In this document: piece after piece, positions 7,729 through 16,158 of the stretch | Layout: every line of letters starts with the position of its first letter | Position numbering within the stretch: the first letter of the stretch is position 1 | NCBI RefSeq assembly: GCF_900182695.1 | Contig: NZ_FXTK01000022.1 | Location: 1 to 62,035 of the forward strand | From: Paracoccus laeviglucosivorans | GTDB lineage: Bacteria; Pseudomonadota; Alphaproteobacteria; Rhodobacterales; Rhodobacteraceae | Direction: 5' to 3' | Length of the DNA stretch: 62,035 nucleotides | Made by a program: the position numbers and the translations under genes | Notes under the pieces: model-generated | What the model was told of the DNA's origin: nothing | Seen by the model: only the letters and a program-made list of their open reading frames with translations | The model's database searches: none

Positions 7729-9275
7729 CACCTCTGGTCGATCAGACCGGCGCCCTCATATTCCGGGCCGAAACCGATCGGGACGGCATGGCTGTTCGCC
7801 ATCCTGATAATGTCGTCAGAGCGCTGTTGGTTGCGTTCCGCCGACAGGATTTCAGGGTTTCGCGACAGCAGCCGGGCAAACAGACCCGCAACCGCGGGAC
7901 AGGCCATCGAGGTGCCGTCCATCACCCCCTTAGATTCCTTGCTGACCCAAGATATAATGCCGACGCCCGGTCCGATAAAGTCCACTTCCGGCCCAATATT
8001 GCTGAATCCTGCGAAAAAGCGGTCTCCGATGGGCGCGGGATCGTCGGCCACGTTGCGGCTGGTCATCACCCCCTGCGGCCACGCATCCAGCACGCCGCCC
8101 GCCGAAACCGCCACCACAACCCCCGACCGCGCCGGATAGGATACGGGCGCCATATAGTCGTTCCCGGTCGCCGCGATGCAGACAACGCCCATCGCCCGCG
8201 CCCGCCGCACCTCGCGCGAGATCGAGATCGGCTCGGACGGTTGACCAAGGCTCATGTTGATGATGTCGCAGCCGTCATCGACGGCCTGACGGATGGCGCG
8301 GGCAATCGCGAATTCGCTGGCTCCACCATCGCCGCGTTCGAACACGCGATAGGAATGCAGCACGGCCTGCGGGGCCACGCGGGCGACGATCCCCGCAACA
8401 TGGGTGCCGTGGCCCGTGCCATTGTCGAACCATTCATCGGCAGGCTCGGTCCCGGTGGTGTTCAGCCCGCGTTCCAGCCGCAGCCCCTTGGCCGGATCGA
8501 CCCCGGTGTCGATGATCGCGACCTTGACGCCTTCGCCATCGGGCTTTTTCGTGGCGGCCAGCATCCGGTCCAGCCCGTCCTGGAAATCATCCTGCACCGC
8601 GATCAGCGAAAGCGTCACTTCGGTCAGGCCATCCGCTGTGACCTGAATGTCCTCCTCGCCCGCTGGCCAGTATCCGGCCAAAGGCTGGCAGATCACCGCA
8701 TCAATTCGGGTCTGTCCGGCGGGCAGGGGGGTGCGAAAGATGCCGTCCTTGTCCGTCACCGCATCCGAGATGCCAAAGCCCCGGCGGCTGTCCAGCACCA
8801 CCACGACCGAGGCATCCGCGATGGGTTTGCCCGTCCTGGCATCCACGCAGCGCAGCTCAAGTTCCTTGCTGGAGCGAAAGGCCGACGGCTTGGCGTGCTT
8901 GCGGATGATGTTACGCTTGCCATAACGCAAAGGATAAAGCCGCAATTCGCGCCGGACCCGCAGTCCGGGATAGGCGCGTTGCAGGTCGCGCGCCTGTTCG
9001 GGGGTCATGCTGACCAGCGATGCCTCGTTCTCGCCGATGGAATCCAGCAGGCGGATGCGCCCAGCCTCGGTCTCCAGCAGGCGCAGGCGGGGGCGGGTTG
9101 CGGGGGCCGAACCGTCGCCCGCGCCCTGCGCCACGCTGCCGGCCGGACGCGCGCCCGCCTTTTTGAACAGCCGGTGATACATGGTGCGGAACAGGCGGAA
9201 ACTGGTCGTCTCCATGCTGTCGTTGAACACGTTGTCTTCGGGGACGATCACATAGCGGGCGGATTTACGGGACAT
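7728..9275 (-). CDS. S8 family serine peptidase (subtilase) with propeptide-like and Ig-like N-terminal regions
   Basis: 515 aa. The catalytic domain (from ~245) has all subtilase motifs: VAIIDTGVD (Asp256), GTGHGTHVAGIV (His289), CIAATGN (oxyanion Asn372) and DGTSMACPAVAG (Ser456), so the enzyme should be active. Residues 1-~130 look like a degenerate propeptide (ARYVIVPEDN..., LVSMTPEQARDLQRAYPGLRV). Residues ~138-225 look like a carboxypeptidase-regulatory/Ig-like β-domain (LELRCVDARTGKPIADASVV ... TDKDGIF ... VTLSLIA). No signal peptide or membrane anchor is seen, so it probably stays in the cytoplasm unless exported by another route. A good SD (AAGGAG) precedes the ATG. It is the first gene of the cassette; a terminator separates it from the RTX gene upstream. 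Confidence 0.9.
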   Translation of the reverse strand: MSRKSARYVIVPEDNVFNDSMETTSFRLFRTMYHRLFKKAGARPAGSVAQGAGDGSAPATRPRLRLLETEAGRIRLLDSIGENEASLVSMTPEQARDLQRAYPGLRVRRELRLYPLRYGKRNIIRKHAKPSAFRSSKELELRCVDARTGKPIADASVVVVLDSRRGFGISDAVTDKDGIFRTPLPAGQTRIDAVICQPLAGYWPAGEEDIQVTADGLTEVTLSLIAVQDDFQDGLDRMLAATKKPDGEGVKVAIIDTGVDPAKGLRLERGLNTTGTEPADEWFDNGTGHGTHVAGIVARVAPQAVLHSYRVFERGDGGASEFAIARAIRQAVDDGCDIINMSLGQPSEPISISREVRRARAMGVVCIAATGNDYMAPVSYPARSGVVVAVSAGGVLDAWPQGVMTSRNVADDPAPIGDRFFAGFSNIGPEVDFIGPGVGIISWVSKESKGVMDGTSMACPAVAGLFARLLSRNPEILSAERNQQRSDDIIRMANSHAVPIGFGPEYEGAGLIDQR

Positions 9276-9355
9276 GCTCGGCTCCTTGCTGCAGGGGCAA
9301 GGCTACACGTCCTGCGGTCCTGCGCCAGATCGCGTATGCGCGCTTGGCAGGAAAT

Positions 9356-9385
9356 CGCGCCCGCTGCCGGTCCGGCGCGGGCGCG
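9356..9385 (-). terminator. Hairpin after the RTX gene
   Basis: On the minus strand a perfect nine-pair stem (CGCGCCCGC/GCGGGCGCG) follows the RTX stop codon (9392) by a few bases and is followed by ATTTCC. This is a likely transcription terminator, although the U-tract is weak. It separates the RTX gene from the subtilase cassette, so that cassette should have its own promoter in 9276-9355. Confidence 0.5.
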
Positions 9386-9391
9386 GCTGGT

Positions 9392-11578
9392 TCAGACGAA
9401 CAGCAGGTCGTCGGAAAGCGCGTTGATCGTCGCGTTGCGGATGGTCAGCGTGTCGCCGCCGCCGAAATCGAACACCACATTCGCACCCACCTGCGTCGCA
9501 TGGCCACGCGCCTGCGCGAATGAGGTCAGGCCGAAATCCAGCAACCGGATCGTGTCCACGTCATTGCGGAAATCGGTGATCACGTCGCGGTCGAACCCGT
9601 CCCGATAGATGAAGGTATCGGCCCCCGCGCCGCCGGTCAGCACGTCATTGCCCGCCCGACCGCTCAGCATGTTGTTGACGCCGTTGCCGATCAGCGTGTT
9701 GTTCCCGGCCGAGCCGTTGGCAAATAGCGCAGCCGTGCCCGCAAGCGCCACGTTTTCGACATGCGGGAAACGCGCAAGATCGATGCCCACGGTGGCGTTG
9801 ATCCAGTCGATCCCGCCGCCCGCGACTTCGGTTACCACGTCGCGGGCGTGGTTCACCGAATAGCTGTCATTGCCCAGCCCGCCGCGCATGGTGTCGATCC
9901 CCAGCCCGCCGATCAGCCGGTCGTTTCCACCCGCGCCGTTCAGGACGTCGTTTCCGGCGCCGCCATTCAGCACATTGGCGGCGCCATTGCCGCTTAGCAC
10001 ATCGTTGCCGCTGCCCGAGGTGACGTTTTCGATATTCATGATGGTGTCGGTGCCCTGACCCGTGGCCTGTGGCCCCCGCAGCGCAAGGTTCACATGGATC
10101 GGCGTCGCCGCGGCAAAGATCAGCGTATCCACGCCCGCGCCACCATCCAGCGTGTCATTGCCATAGCCGCCGTTCAGCGCGTCCGCGCCGCCGCCTGCGA
10201 CGATCAGGTCATTGCCGCCGCGCCCTGTCAGCGCATCGTTCCCGGCCAGACCCATGATCCGGTCGGCCCCCATCGAGCCGGTGATCCGGTCCGCAAGCTG
10301 GGTCGGTGCGCCAAAGCTGCCGCGCGCGATTTCCGCGGCGGTCATTCCCAAGAATATGCGCCCGCCGATGCCCAGATGATCGCCATCCAGATATTCGCTT
10401 TCATAGGCGACAAAGATGTTGCCATTGTCCAGCGCCGTGATCGAGGGCCATTCCTGCGACCAGTCCCGTTCGTTGTTCACGATGAAATTGCCGCCGACCC
10501 GCACCCCGAATTCCGAGAAATATTGCCCGAAAACCTCGGTCTGGTGGGTATCGGCGCGTTCATCGGCCCATTGGTCCCAGACGACCGCAAAGCCGCCATT
10601 CGCCAGCCCGATGACGGCGGTATGGTCGGGCACGTTGCTGTCGTACTGATTGACCTGAAACGCACCCGTCTGCGCCCTGCCATCGGCGCCGAATATCCGG
10701 CCATAGACGCGAAACGCCGTGTCACCGTCCGGCTGCCCGTCCAGCACCGTGTCAACCCAGGTGACGATGAACCGCCCGCCGGACAGGGCCGCCACATCCA
10801 CATCGGTATCGGTCAGCGCGATGCCGCCGTTAGGGCCGTTGGCATCGGGCGTGACCATGATCTCGGGGGTGATGGGACGACCGGTTGCATCAAGGATGCG
10901 CGCCCGGACGTCGCTGGGCAGGGCATAGGGGCTGTTGCCCGGACGCTCGCCTTCCCAGACGACGACGGAAAACCCGTTGCTAAGCGCCGCGCCCCGCCCG
11001 CCGTGCTGATCGCCGAATGTCTGGGTGTTCAGCAGGGTGGTGCCGGATTGCGGACTGCCATTGGCCCCGTAGCTGCGCACAAAGGTATCGCTGGAATTGA
11101 ACACGTCTTCGTTCGGCTCGGCGCGTTCGCGCGACCAGATCACCGAATAGCCGCCATCGGGGCGGGCGACGACATCGGGGGCAAAGAAGTCGTTGTCGGT
11201 GGATTGGCTGACGCGCTGGATCGCGCTGGTCCGCGCGCCCGCCGCGCTATAGGTCGCCGTGTAGACATCTGTGGGGTTCAGCACCGAATCCGGTCCCGCG
11301 GTCCATGCCACGGCAAAGCCGCCGCCCGCCAAAGCCTCGACCCGCGGATAGTTCGCGACCAGTGAAAGGTCGGACAGGATCATCTCTCCGCCGACGCGGG
11401 TGCCGTCGGGGCGAAAGATCTGGGCGGCGACATATTGGTAATCCATGTCGTCATGCATGAACTTGGAATCCCAGACCACGACGACATTGCCATTCGCAAG
11501 GGTCGTGACGTCGGGATTGTCCTGCCAGGCATCGGTCCAGGTGTTGACGACGGTCTCGGGGGTCAGCGGGCGGGGCAT
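9392..11578 (-). CDS. RTX (hemolysin-type calcium-binding repeat) protein
   Basis: 728 aa with no N-terminal signal peptide, as expected for type I secretion. Residues 1-~415 contain about seven to eight β-repeats, each with a phrase like LANGNVVVVWDS, LAGGGFAVAWT, RPDGGYSVIWS or LANGGFAVVWDQ, similar to the FG-GAP/VCBS-like propeller repeats of large secreted proteins. Residues ~430-690 hold three blocks of RTX nonapeptides (GGxGxDxLx; e.g. GRGGNDLIVAGGGADALNGG and GGAGNDVLNG), which bind Ca2+ and fold outside the cell. The C-terminus ends SDDLLFV, a typical type I signal. No ABC/MFP secretion pair is visible here. No catalytic domain is recognised; it may be a surface or matrix protein. The ATG at 11578 has an AGGAGGA SD. 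Confidence 0.85.
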   Translation of the reverse strand: MPRPLTPETVVNTWTDAWQDNPDVTTLANGNVVVVWDSKFMHDDMDYQYVAAQIFRPDGTRVGGEMILSDLSLVANYPRVEALAGGGFAVAWTAGPDSVLNPTDVYTATYSAAGARTSAIQRVSQSTDNDFFAPDVVARPDGGYSVIWSRERAEPNEDVFNSSDTFVRSYGANGSPQSGTTLLNTQTFGDQHGGRGAALSNGFSVVVWEGERPGNSPYALPSDVRARILDATGRPITPEIMVTPDANGPNGGIALTDTDVDVAALSGGRFIVTWVDTVLDGQPDGDTAFRVYGRIFGADGRAQTGAFQVNQYDSNVPDHTAVIGLANGGFAVVWDQWADERADTHQTEVFGQYFSEFGVRVGGNFIVNNERDWSQEWPSITALDNGNIFVAYESEYLDGDHLGIGGRIFLGMTAAEIARGSFGAPTQLADRITGSMGADRIMGLAGNDALTGRGGNDLIVAGGGADALNGGYGNDTLDGGAGVDTLIFAAATPIHVNLALRGPQATGQGTDTIMNIENVTSGSGNDVLSGNGAANVLNGGAGNDVLNGAGGNDRLIGGLGIDTMRGGLGNDSYSVNHARDVVTEVAGGGIDWINATVGIDLARFPHVENVALAGTAALFANGSAGNNTLIGNGVNNMLSGRAGNDVLTGGAGADTFIYRDGFDRDVITDFRNDVDTIRLLDFGLTSFAQARGHATQVGANVVFDFGGGDTLTIRNATINALSDDLLFV

Positions 11579-11758
11579 TCGGTCCTCCTTTCCGGTGCGA
11601 TGCGGGCACCATACAGGCGATTCGCGTGGCAGGGCATGACATCACCCGCCCCGCCCGCGCTTTTAGGCGGCAGCTTGCCGAACGGGGCCGGAAATCGCCC
11701 ATATCTGCGCTGCGATTTCTGGGGTGCAAATATCCGGGCCGGCCACACCCGCCAGTGT

Positions 11759-12676
11759 TCAGCCTTGCCCCTGCAAAGCGGCTGTCCCCGCCAGCCAAAG
11801 CGGCCCGCAAAGCATCCGCCGCACCACGTCGCTTTGCCCGTCAGCCCCCATCCGCGCGTATATCTGCTTCGAGCAGCTTCGCGCCGTTTCGATCGTCCAG
11901 CCCAGTTCCGTGGCCGCATCGCGCAGGCTGAACCCGTCGCAAAGCAGCATGGCCAGCCGCGCCTCGCTGCGGCTAAGGCCAAGGGCTGCGGCGACCCGTT
12001 CGACCGGCTGCGTGCTGGCGGCGGGCATCAGACGCACGATCCCCAGCATCCGCGATTCCTGCGCGGGCAGCATGGCGATATGCATGGGCGGTTCATGCGT
12101 CAGGGTCACGAACTGCGCATTTCCGCGTTCGGCCCCGGTCATGGCGCGCTGGAATTCCTGCGCAAGCGCGGGGTCCGAAAACTCCAGCCGTCCGGTGGAT
12201 CGCAGCCTTGCACCGCCCGCAACCAGCATGGGCCGCAACTGAGCCGAGCTTTCGGTGACGATACCCCCCGGCCCCAGGATCATCCAGCCGCAGCCAAGGC
12301 CGGTTGCAATCTCGCGCTCTAACGCTGCGCGGTCGCGCTCTTGTGTCAGCTTGCGCCAGCTGCGCATGGTCTGGCCCAGATAGGGAGTCAGGTTCGCAAG
12401 CTGCATCCCGTCCACCGCCCGAAAGTCCCGATCGGCGCGTTGCAGCGCCAGCAGCGCCTGTTCATCCGGGCCGATGGTGAATTTCAGCGCGCGAATCGGT
12501 GCCTCCCGTTCCGGCAGGCCGGGCAGGTCGGTCTGGGAATAAACCCGGTTCACCCGCATCTGCGCCAGATCGGCCCGCGGCTCGTCAAGGTCGCGCCCGA
12601 TATGCCATGACAGCGCGCGACGCCCCTGGACCTCGACGTGCAACGACGCGGCATCCGCCCCGGTCGCCAGCGCCAA
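11759..12676 (-). CDS. LuxR-type helix-turn-helix regulator (N-terminus uncertain)
   Basis: 305 aa from a TTG at 12676. The last ~65 residues are a GerE/LuxR HTH: LSRSEARLAMLLCDGFSLRDA, then TELGWTIETARSCSKQIYARM, where the recognition helix is less canonical (TARSCSKQI instead of TV-x-x-H). The rest is an α/β sensor-like region without a receiver or autoinducer motif. The frame is open and clearly coding for about 45 further codons upstream, with ...DILNALIAAATGFPDKP... and ...SDRWPGFLQE, until TAA near 12815. No ATG, GTG or TTG occurs there. Translation may begin at an ATT (12802), or the start was lost. Divergent from cysD; the target is unknown. Confidence 0.75.
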   Translation of the reverse strand: MALATGADAASLHVEVQGRRALSWHIGRDLDEPRADLAQMRVNRVYSQTDLPGLPEREAPIRALKFTIGPDEQALLALQRADRDFRAVDGMQLANLTPYLGQTMRSWRKLTQERDRAALEREIATGLGCGWMILGPGGIVTESSAQLRPMLVAGGARLRSTGRLEFSDPALAQEFQRAMTGAERGNAQFVTLTHEPPMHIAMLPAQESRMLGIVRLMPAASTQPVERVAAALGLSRSEARLAMLLCDGFSLRDAATELGWTIETARSCSKQIYARMGADGQSDVVRRMLCGPLWLAGTAALQGQG

Positions 12677-12829
12677 TTCCTGCAGGAATCCCGGCCAACG
12701 ATCGCTTGGCGACGTGCCGGGATCGGCCCCCCGTGGCGGCTTGTCGGGAAAGCCCGTCGCTGCCGCGATCAGGGCATTCAGGATATCTGGTTCGACAGAA
12801 ATGGAAAAACGACCTGCTTATTTCATTTT

Positions 12830-12845
12830 CCCCCCATATGGGGGG
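12830..12845. promoter_or_regulatory. Perfect 16-bp palindrome CCCCCC-ATAT-GGGGGG
   Basis: A perfect palindrome of six C, ATAT and six G sits in the ~100-base divergent gap between the LuxR-type gene and cysD. The symmetry and central position suggest an operator for a dimeric regulator, or a hairpin in the 5' leader of cysD. G/C tracts flanked by AT resemble CsoR/RcnR-family sites, but the spacing differs from the operator at 15853. Confidence 0.45.
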
Positions 12846-12905
12846 TTAGACGAATAGAACGCGGCGATAGATCAGGATCAACAGCTATCTGACAGAGACT
12901 TTCAA

Positions 12906-13811
12906 ATGACCCTGAAATCCCTGACTCACCTGCAACGCCTGGAAGCTGAAAGCATCCATATCATGCGCGAGGTCGTCGCCGAGGCCGAAAACCCGGTGAT
13001 GCTTTACAGCGTCGGCAAGGACAGCGCCGTCATGCTGCATCTGGCCAAGAAGGCGTTCTATCCCGCGCCGCCGCCCTTCCCGCTGCTACATGTGGACACC
13101 ACGTGGAAGTTCCGCGACATGTATGCGCTGCGCAACAAGGCCGCAGCCGATGCCGGGATGGAGCTTCTGGTCTATCAAAACCCCGAAGCGGCCGAGCGTG
13201 GCATCAACCCCTTTGACCACGGCGGTCTGCATACCGACATGTGGAAGACCGAAGGTCTGAAACAGGCGCTGGACAAATACGGCTTTGACGTGGCCTTTGG
13301 CGGTGCCCGCCGGGACGAAGAAAAGTCGCGTGCGAAAGAGCGCGTCTTTTCGTTCCGTTCGGCCAATCACCGCTGGGATCCCAAGAACCAGCGCCCGGAA
13401 CTGTGGCGCATGTATAATGCCCGCAAGGCCAAGGGCGAAAGTGTCCGGGTGTTCCCGATCTCGAACTGGACCGAGCTGGACATCTGGCAATACATCCATC
13501 TGGAAGGCATCGAAATCGTGCCGCTGTATTTCTCGGCCCCGCGTCCGACCGTGGAGCGCGACGGGCTGATCCTGATGGTCGATGACGAACGCTTCCGCCT
13601 GAACGAAGGCGAAGTGCCGCAGATGCGCTCGATCCGCTTCCGCACGCTGGGCTGCTATCCGCTGACCGGCGCCGTTGAAAGCGAGGCGACGACGCTGCCG
13701 CAGGTCATTCAGGAAATGCTGCTGACCACCACCTCGGAACGTCAGGGCCGGGCGATCGACCACGATCAGGCCGCCTCGATGGAGAAGAAGAAGCAGGAAG
13801 GCTATTTCTAA
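12906..13811 (+). CDS. cysD: Sulfate adenylyltransferase subunit 2 (small subunit)
   Basis: 301 aa, the normal length of CysD. It has the N-type ATP pyrophosphatase P-loop [12 protein letters not shown] at residues ~37-48, and the conserved [16 protein letters not shown] and [10 protein letters not shown] segments. With CysN it makes adenosine 5'-phosphosulfate from sulfate and ATP in the cytoplasm, the first step of assimilatory sulfate reduction. The next gene, 48 bases downstream, encodes the partner subunit fused to APS kinase, so the two form one operon. A GAGACTTTCAA stretch precedes the ATG; the Shine-Dalgarno sequence is weak. Confidence 0.95.
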   Translation: MTLKSLTHLQRLEAESIHIMREVVAEAENPVMLYSVGKDSAVMLHLAKKAFYPAPPPFPLLHVDTTWKFRDMYALRNKAAADAGMELLVYQNPEAAERGINPFDHGGLHTDMWKTEGLKQALDKYGFDVAFGGARRDEEKSRAKERVFSFRSANHRWDPKNQRPELWRMYNARKAKGESVRVFPISNWTELDIWQYIHLEGIEIVPLYFSAPRPTVERDGLILMVDDERFRLNEGEVPQMRSIRFRTLGCYPLTGAVESEATTLPQVIQEMLLTTTSERQGRAIDHDQAASMEKKKQEGYF

Positions 13812-13859
13812 GCCTTTCGCGCGCCGCTTCCAAATCATTCCACCGAAATCAGGTGACCC

Positions 13860-15767
13860 ATGACGAACCAAGAACCCATCTACAAGACCGACGCGCTGAT
13901 CGCCGAGGACATCGACGCCTATCTGGAAACCCACCAGCACAAGACCATGCTGCGCTTCATCACCTGCGGCTCGGTCGATGACGGCAAGTCTACGCTGATC
14001 GGTCGCCTGCTTTACGACAGCAAGATGATCTTCGAGGATCAGCTGGCCACGCTGGAAAGCGACAGCAAGCGCGTCGGCACGCAGGGGCAGGAAATCGACT
14101 TTGCCCTGCTGGTTGACGGTCTGGCGGCCGAGCGTGAACAAGGCATCACCATCGACGTAGCCTATCGCTTCTTCGCCACCGAAAAGCGCAAGTTCATCGT
14201 CGCCGACACCCCCGGTCACGAACAGTATACCCGTAACATGGTGACAGGCGCTTCGACCGCCGATCTGGCCGTGATCCTGATCGACGCGCGCAAGGGCATC
14301 CTGACCCAGACGCGCCGCCACAGCTATCTGGTGCAACTGATCGGTATCCGCCACATCGTCTTGGCCGTGAACAAGATGGATCTGGTGAATTACGATCAGG
14401 CGACCTTTGACAAGATCGTCGCCGATTACCGCGAATTCGCCGCCAGCATCGGCATTCAGGATTTCACTGCGATCCCGATTTCGGGCTTCAAGGGCGACAA
14501 TATCACCGCCCACAGCGAAAACATGCCCTGGTATACGGGCACGGCGCTGTTGCCGCATCTGGAGGCGGTCGAGGTTGACGCGACCACCGATCAGGCGAAA
14601 CCCTTCCGTATGCCGGTGCAATGGGTGAACCGTCCGAACCTTGATTTCCGCGGGTTCTCGGGCCTTGTCGCCAGCGGCACGATCAAGCCGGGCGATCAGG
14701 TGCGGGTGCTGCCGTCGGGCAAAACCTCAACGGTGTCGCGGATTGTGACGCTGGATGGCGACCGCGATCTGGCGGTTTCCGGTGAGGCGATCACCCTGAC
14801 GCTGACCGATGAGATCGACTGCTCGCGCGGGCAGGTGATCGTCGCGGCCCAGTCGCCGCTTGAGGTCGCCGACCAGTTCGAAAGCACGCTGGTCTGGATG
14901 GACGAAGCGGAAATGGTGCCGGGCCGTGCCTATTGGCTGAAGATCGGCACGCAGACCGTTTCGGCCACCGTGCACGCGCCCAAGTATGAGGTGAACGTCA
15001 ACACCCGCGAACATCTGGCGACCAAGACGCTGGACCTGAACGCGATCGGCGTGGCCAATATCACCACCGACCGCGAAATCCCGTTTGCGCCGTATACGGA
15101 AAACCGGGATCTGGGCGGTTTCATCCTGATCGACAAGATCACCAACCACACGGTTGCCGCCGGGATGATCCATTTCGCGCTGCGTCGCGCCCAGAACATC
15201 CACTGGCAGGCCACTGATATTGGTCGCGATCACCACGCGGGCATGAAGCACCAGAAGCCCGCGGTGCTGTGGCTAACGGGCCTGTCCGGTTCGGGCAAAT
15301 CCACCATCGCCAATATCGTCGAGAAGAAGCTGGCGCGGATGAACCGCCACACCTTCCTGCTGGATGGCGATAACGTGCGCCACGGGCTGAACAAGGACCT
15401 GGGCTTTACCGAAGCGGACCGTGTGGAAAACATCCGCCGCGTCGGCGAGGTGGCGAAGCTGATGACCGATGCGGGCCTGATCGTGATCACCGCCTTCATC
15501 TCTCCCTTCCGGTCCGAGCGCGACATGGTGCGTTCGATGATGCAGCCCGGCGAATTCGTCGAGGTGTTCGTCGATACCCCGCTGGAAGTGGCCGAAGGCC
15601 GCGACGTGAAGGGGCTTTATGCCAAGGCGCGTTCGGGTCAGCTGAAGAACTTCACGGGCATCGACTCGCCCTATGAGGTGCCGGACTCGCCGGAACTGCG
15701 CATCGACACCACCCAGACCACGCCGGAAGAGGCAGCGGACCTGATCATCGCGCGCCTGATCCCCTGA
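13860..15767 (+). CDS. cysNC: Bifunctional sulfate adenylyltransferase subunit 1 / APS kinase
   Basis: 635 aa. Residues ~25-450 are a translation-factor-like GTPase (CysN) with G1 [10 protein letters not shown]3 [11 protein letters not shown] and G4 NKMD, plus two β-barrel domains. Residues ~455-635 are an APS kinase (CysC) with P-loop [19 protein letters not shown] and [13 protein letters not shown]. The protein first drives CysD-dependent APS formation by GTP hydrolysis, then phosphorylates APS to PAPS. The fusion is common in Rhizobiales and Rhodobacterales, where it is also called NodQ-like. A strong terminator follows. The PAP by-product would be removed by the CysQ encoded at 58982. Confidence 0.95.
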   Translation: MTNQEPIYKTDALIAEDIDAYLETHQHKTMLRFITCGSVDDGKSTLIGRLLYDSKMIFEDQLATLESDSKRVGTQGQEIDFALLVDGLAAEREQGITIDVAYRFFATEKRKFIVADTPGHEQYTRNMVTGASTADLAVILIDARKGILTQTRRHSYLVQLIGIRHIVLAVNKMDLVNYDQATFDKIVADYREFAASIGIQDFTAIPISGFKGDNITAHSENMPWYTGTALLPHLEAVEVDATTDQAKPFRMPVQWVNRPNLDFRGFSGLVASGTIKPGDQVRVLPSGKTSTVSRIVTLDGDRDLAVSGEAITLTLTDEIDCSRGQVIVAAQSPLEVADQFESTLVWMDEAEMVPGRAYWLKIGTQTVSATVHAPKYEVNVNTREHLATKTLDLNAIGVANITTDREIPFAPYTENRDLGGFILIDKITNHTVAAGMIHFALRRAQNIHWQATDIGRDHHAGMKHQKPAVLWLTGLSGSGKSTIANIVEKKLARMNRHTFLLDGDNVRHGLNKDLGFTEADRVENIRRVGEVAKLMTDAGLIVITAFISPFRSERDMVRSMMQPGEFVEVFVDTPLEVAEGRDVKGLYAKARSGQLKNFTGIDSPYEVPDSPELRIDTTQTTPEEAADLIIARLIP

Positions 15768-15787
15768 TTGGTGGCACATGACATGAA

Positions 15788-15820
15788 CCCCCGGCAGCGC
15801 ACCCCGCTGCCGGGGGTTTT
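15788..15820 (+). terminator. Rho-independent terminator of cysD-cysNC
   Basis: A twelve-pair perfect stem (CCCCCGGCAGCG / CGCTGCCGGGGG) with a five-base loop is followed by TTTT. It lies 20 bases after the cysNC stop codon and before the dmeR operator. Confidence 0.85.
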
Positions 15821-15852
15821 GCTTTGTCCGGCAGGCTTGTCGCGTAGCGAAA

Positions 15853-15873
15853 AATAGGGTATCCCCCTATCCT
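15853..15873 (+). promoter_or_regulatory. Probable DmeR operator with G/C tracts, directly before the start codon
   Basis: The sequence ATAGGGTATCCCCCTATCCTAT ends at the base before, or overlaps, the dmeR ATG (15874). It has the AT-flanked G-tract/C-tract pattern (TAGGGTAT-CCCCCTA) described for RcnR/FrmR/DmeR-type operators. The repressor would bind here and block its own operon until Ni or Co is bound. Its closeness to the ATG leaves little room for a ribosome binding site; the only purine run is AGGGT about 13 bases upstream. Confidence 0.65.
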
Positions 15874-16158
15874 ATGTCTCATCTGTCAGATTCCCAGAAC
15901 AAGGCCCGTCTGTTGGCGCGTGTGCGCAGGCTCAAGGGGCAGATCGAAGCCATCGAACGCGGGCTAGAGGCTGATGCCCCCTGTGGCGATGTGCTGAACC
16001 TTGTCGCCTCGATCAGGGGGGCGGTCACCGGCCTGACCGCCGAGTTGATCGAAGATCACATCCGCGAACACGTCTCGAACCCCGACAAGGATGCCGAGCC
16101 GGCACGCGCCCAAGCCTCGGCGGAATTGATCGGCATCATCAGGACTTATCTGAAATGA
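15874..16158 (+). CDS. dmeR: DmeR/RcnR-like Ni(II)/Co(II)-responsive repressor (CsoR/FrmR family)
   Basis: 94 aa, an all-helical DUF156 protein. It starts MSH, and His3, Cys37, His62 and His66 line up with the His3-Cys35-His60-His64 metal set of E. coli RcnR, which senses Ni and Co rather than Cu. The segment IRGAVTGLTAELIEDHIREHV is the family hallmark. It overlaps dmeF by ATGA, so the repressor and the efflux pump are co-expressed. The start is fixed by the metal-binding N-terminal His, even though no good SD precedes it. Confidence 0.88.
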   Translation: MSHLSDSQNKARLLARVRRLKGQIEAIERGLEADAPCGDVLNLVASIRGAVTGLTAELIEDHIREHVSNPDKDAEPARAQASAELIGIIRTYLK

